Shown here: positions 33,608 to 34,343 of the stretch, in pieces | How positions within the stretch are numbered: position 1 is the first letter of the stretch | Layout of the letters: each line of letters starts with the position of its first letter | Assembly: GCA_945873925.1 (NCBI GenBank) | Contig: CAMCES010000018.1 | Location: 1 to 34,343 of the forward strand | Direction: 5' to 3' | Source of the DNA: Bordetella parapertussis | Lineage (GTDB): Bacteria > Pseudomonadota > Gammaproteobacteria > Burkholderiales > Burkholderiaceae_C | Length of the DNA stretch: 34,343 nucleotides | Program-made: the position numbers and the translations under genes | The notes under the pieces: generated by a model | The model's database searches: none | What the model was told of the DNA's origin: nothing | The model's input: only the letters and a program-made list of their open reading frames with translations

Positions 33608-34343
33608 ATGAGCACCTTCACCTTCTCCCATGCCGCTGCTGGGCCTGTCCCCGAAGCGATTGCCGCCCTCGGATGGGCCAACCCTCATCGCGGCGAGGCC
33701 TTCAGCCAATGGCTGCAAAGCGTCTCCCCCGAGCACGCACTCCAACCCGCCAGTGTGCGTGTGGCCTCGGCTGACGCGAGTTTCCGGCGTTATTTCCGCA
33801 TCGATGGTGCCCGCGGCAGTTTCATTTTGATGGATGCGCCGCCCGACAAAGAAAACAGCGAGCCCTTTGTGCGGATCGCTGGCTTGATGGCCCAGGCCGG
33901 CTTGCATGCACCCCAGGTGCTGGCCTGGGATGAGGGCCAAGGTTTCTTGCTGCTGGACGACTTGGGCAGCCAGACCATGATGCAGGTGTTGCAAGACGCA
34001 CCTGCGCCGCGTCGGCAAGCCTTGTTTGAACAAGCGGTCGATGCCCTGGTGCTGTGGCAACAGGCCTCCCAACCAGGCGTATTACCCGACTATGAGCAAG
34101 CCTTGTTGCGCCGCGAGTTACAGCTCTTTCCGGATTGGTACATCGGACAGCACAAACAGATCCGCTTGACCGAGCCGCAGCAACTGCAGTTGCAAACCGT
34201 GTTTGACCGTTTGGTGGCCAACAACTTGGCCGCGCCGCAGGTGTTCGTGCACCGCGACTTCATGCCGCGCAACCTGATGGTGCCCGACGACCCCGAGCAG
34301 CAGCGCTTGGGCGTGCTGGACTTCCAAGACGCGGTCTACGGCC
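33608..34343 (+). CDS. amgK: N-acetylmuramate/N-acetylglucosamine kinase, N-terminal part (gene runs off the right edge)
   Basis: The first 245 residues of a kinase of the aminoglycoside-phosphotransferase fold. The catalytic loop VHRDFMPRNLM (Asp217, Asn222) and the metal motif LDFQDAVYG (about 237-245) are intact; SADASFRRYFRI and SFILMDAPPDKE form the ATP-binding strands. In Pseudomonas putida AmgK phosphorylates MurNAc at C1, feeding MurU and UDP-MurNAc synthesis, a peptidoglycan-recycling bypass, and amgK-murU lie divergent from lptD as here. The first ~28 residues before GEAFSQWLQ look like an extra N-terminal stretch. ATG 33608 is the only good start. Confidence 0.88.
   Translation, partial: MSTFTFSHAAAGPVPEAIAALGWANPHRGEAFSQWLQSVSPEHALQPASVRVASADASFRRYFRIDGARGSFILMDAPPDKENSEPFVRIAGLMAQAGLHAPQVLAWDEGQGFLLLDDLGSQTMMQVLQDAPAPRRQALFEQAVDALVLWQQASQPGVLPDYEQALLRRELQLFPDWYIGQHKQIRLTEPQQLQLQTVFDRLVANNLAAPQVFVHRDFMPRNLMVPDDPEQQRLGVLDFQDAVYG

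Overview
This window is a gene-dense stretch of core chromosome from a betaproteobacterium, most likely a member of the Comamonadaceae (Burkholderiales) such as a Limnohabitans- or Rhodoferax-like organism. The evidence is protein style and gene order: purK followed by a Sua5-type gene, tsaB-rimI-uracil-DNA glycosylase, ilvE-zinc finger-waaF, glnK-amtB, lptD-surA-rsmA beside a divergent amgK, and a methionine synthase split into two genes. Genus is an inference. I see no insertion sequence, prophage, CRISPR array, tRNA or rRNA, and no intergenic gap longer than about 205 bp.

Layout. 1-1367 (+): end of purK and a Sua5-type L-threonylcarbamoyladenylate synthase. 1368-2828 (-): dacB. 2873-6745 (+): EamA transporter, tsaB, rimI, a family-4-like uracil-DNA glycosylase and pyrF. 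6746-13937 (-): radA, a small membrane protein, ilvE, a zf-CHCC protein, waaF and uvrA, in transcription order. 14044-15778 (+): an MFS transporter and ssb. 15796-17310 (-): comM. 17515-19358 (+): glnK-amtB behind a sigma-54-type promoter and an NtrC-like site, ending at a clear intrinsic terminator. 19436-25128 (-): the two halves of cobalamin-dependent methionine synthase, interrupted by pgi on the + strand. 25221-28953 (+): a 45-residue membrane microprotein, pckG and an acyl-CoA synthetase. 28945-33556 (-): lptD, surA and rsmA. 33608-end (+): the start of amgK.

How the genes work together. Sua5 and TsaB both serve t6A tRNA modification. UvrA, RadA, SSB and the uracil-DNA glycosylase serve DNA repair and recombination, and ComM serves branch migration in transformation. 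WaaF, LptD and SurA build the outer membrane; DacB and AmgK act in peptidoglycan trimming and recycling. GlnK and AmtB are the ammonium sensor and transporter pair. Pgi and PckG belong to gluconeogenesis and glycolysis.

Most notable. A textbook S-adenosylhomocysteine (SAH) riboswitch lies in front of the large methionine-synthase fragment, with an expression platform that can be read directly: an 8-bp anti-Shine-Dalgarno helix formed by the 3' end of the aptamer. Only this half carries the aptamer. Several first genes (dacB, the EamA transporter, radA, pyrF) have a -10-like element 6-7 nt before the start codon, which predicts leaderless or nearly leaderless mRNAs. No defence island or other wholly new multi-gene system is visible.
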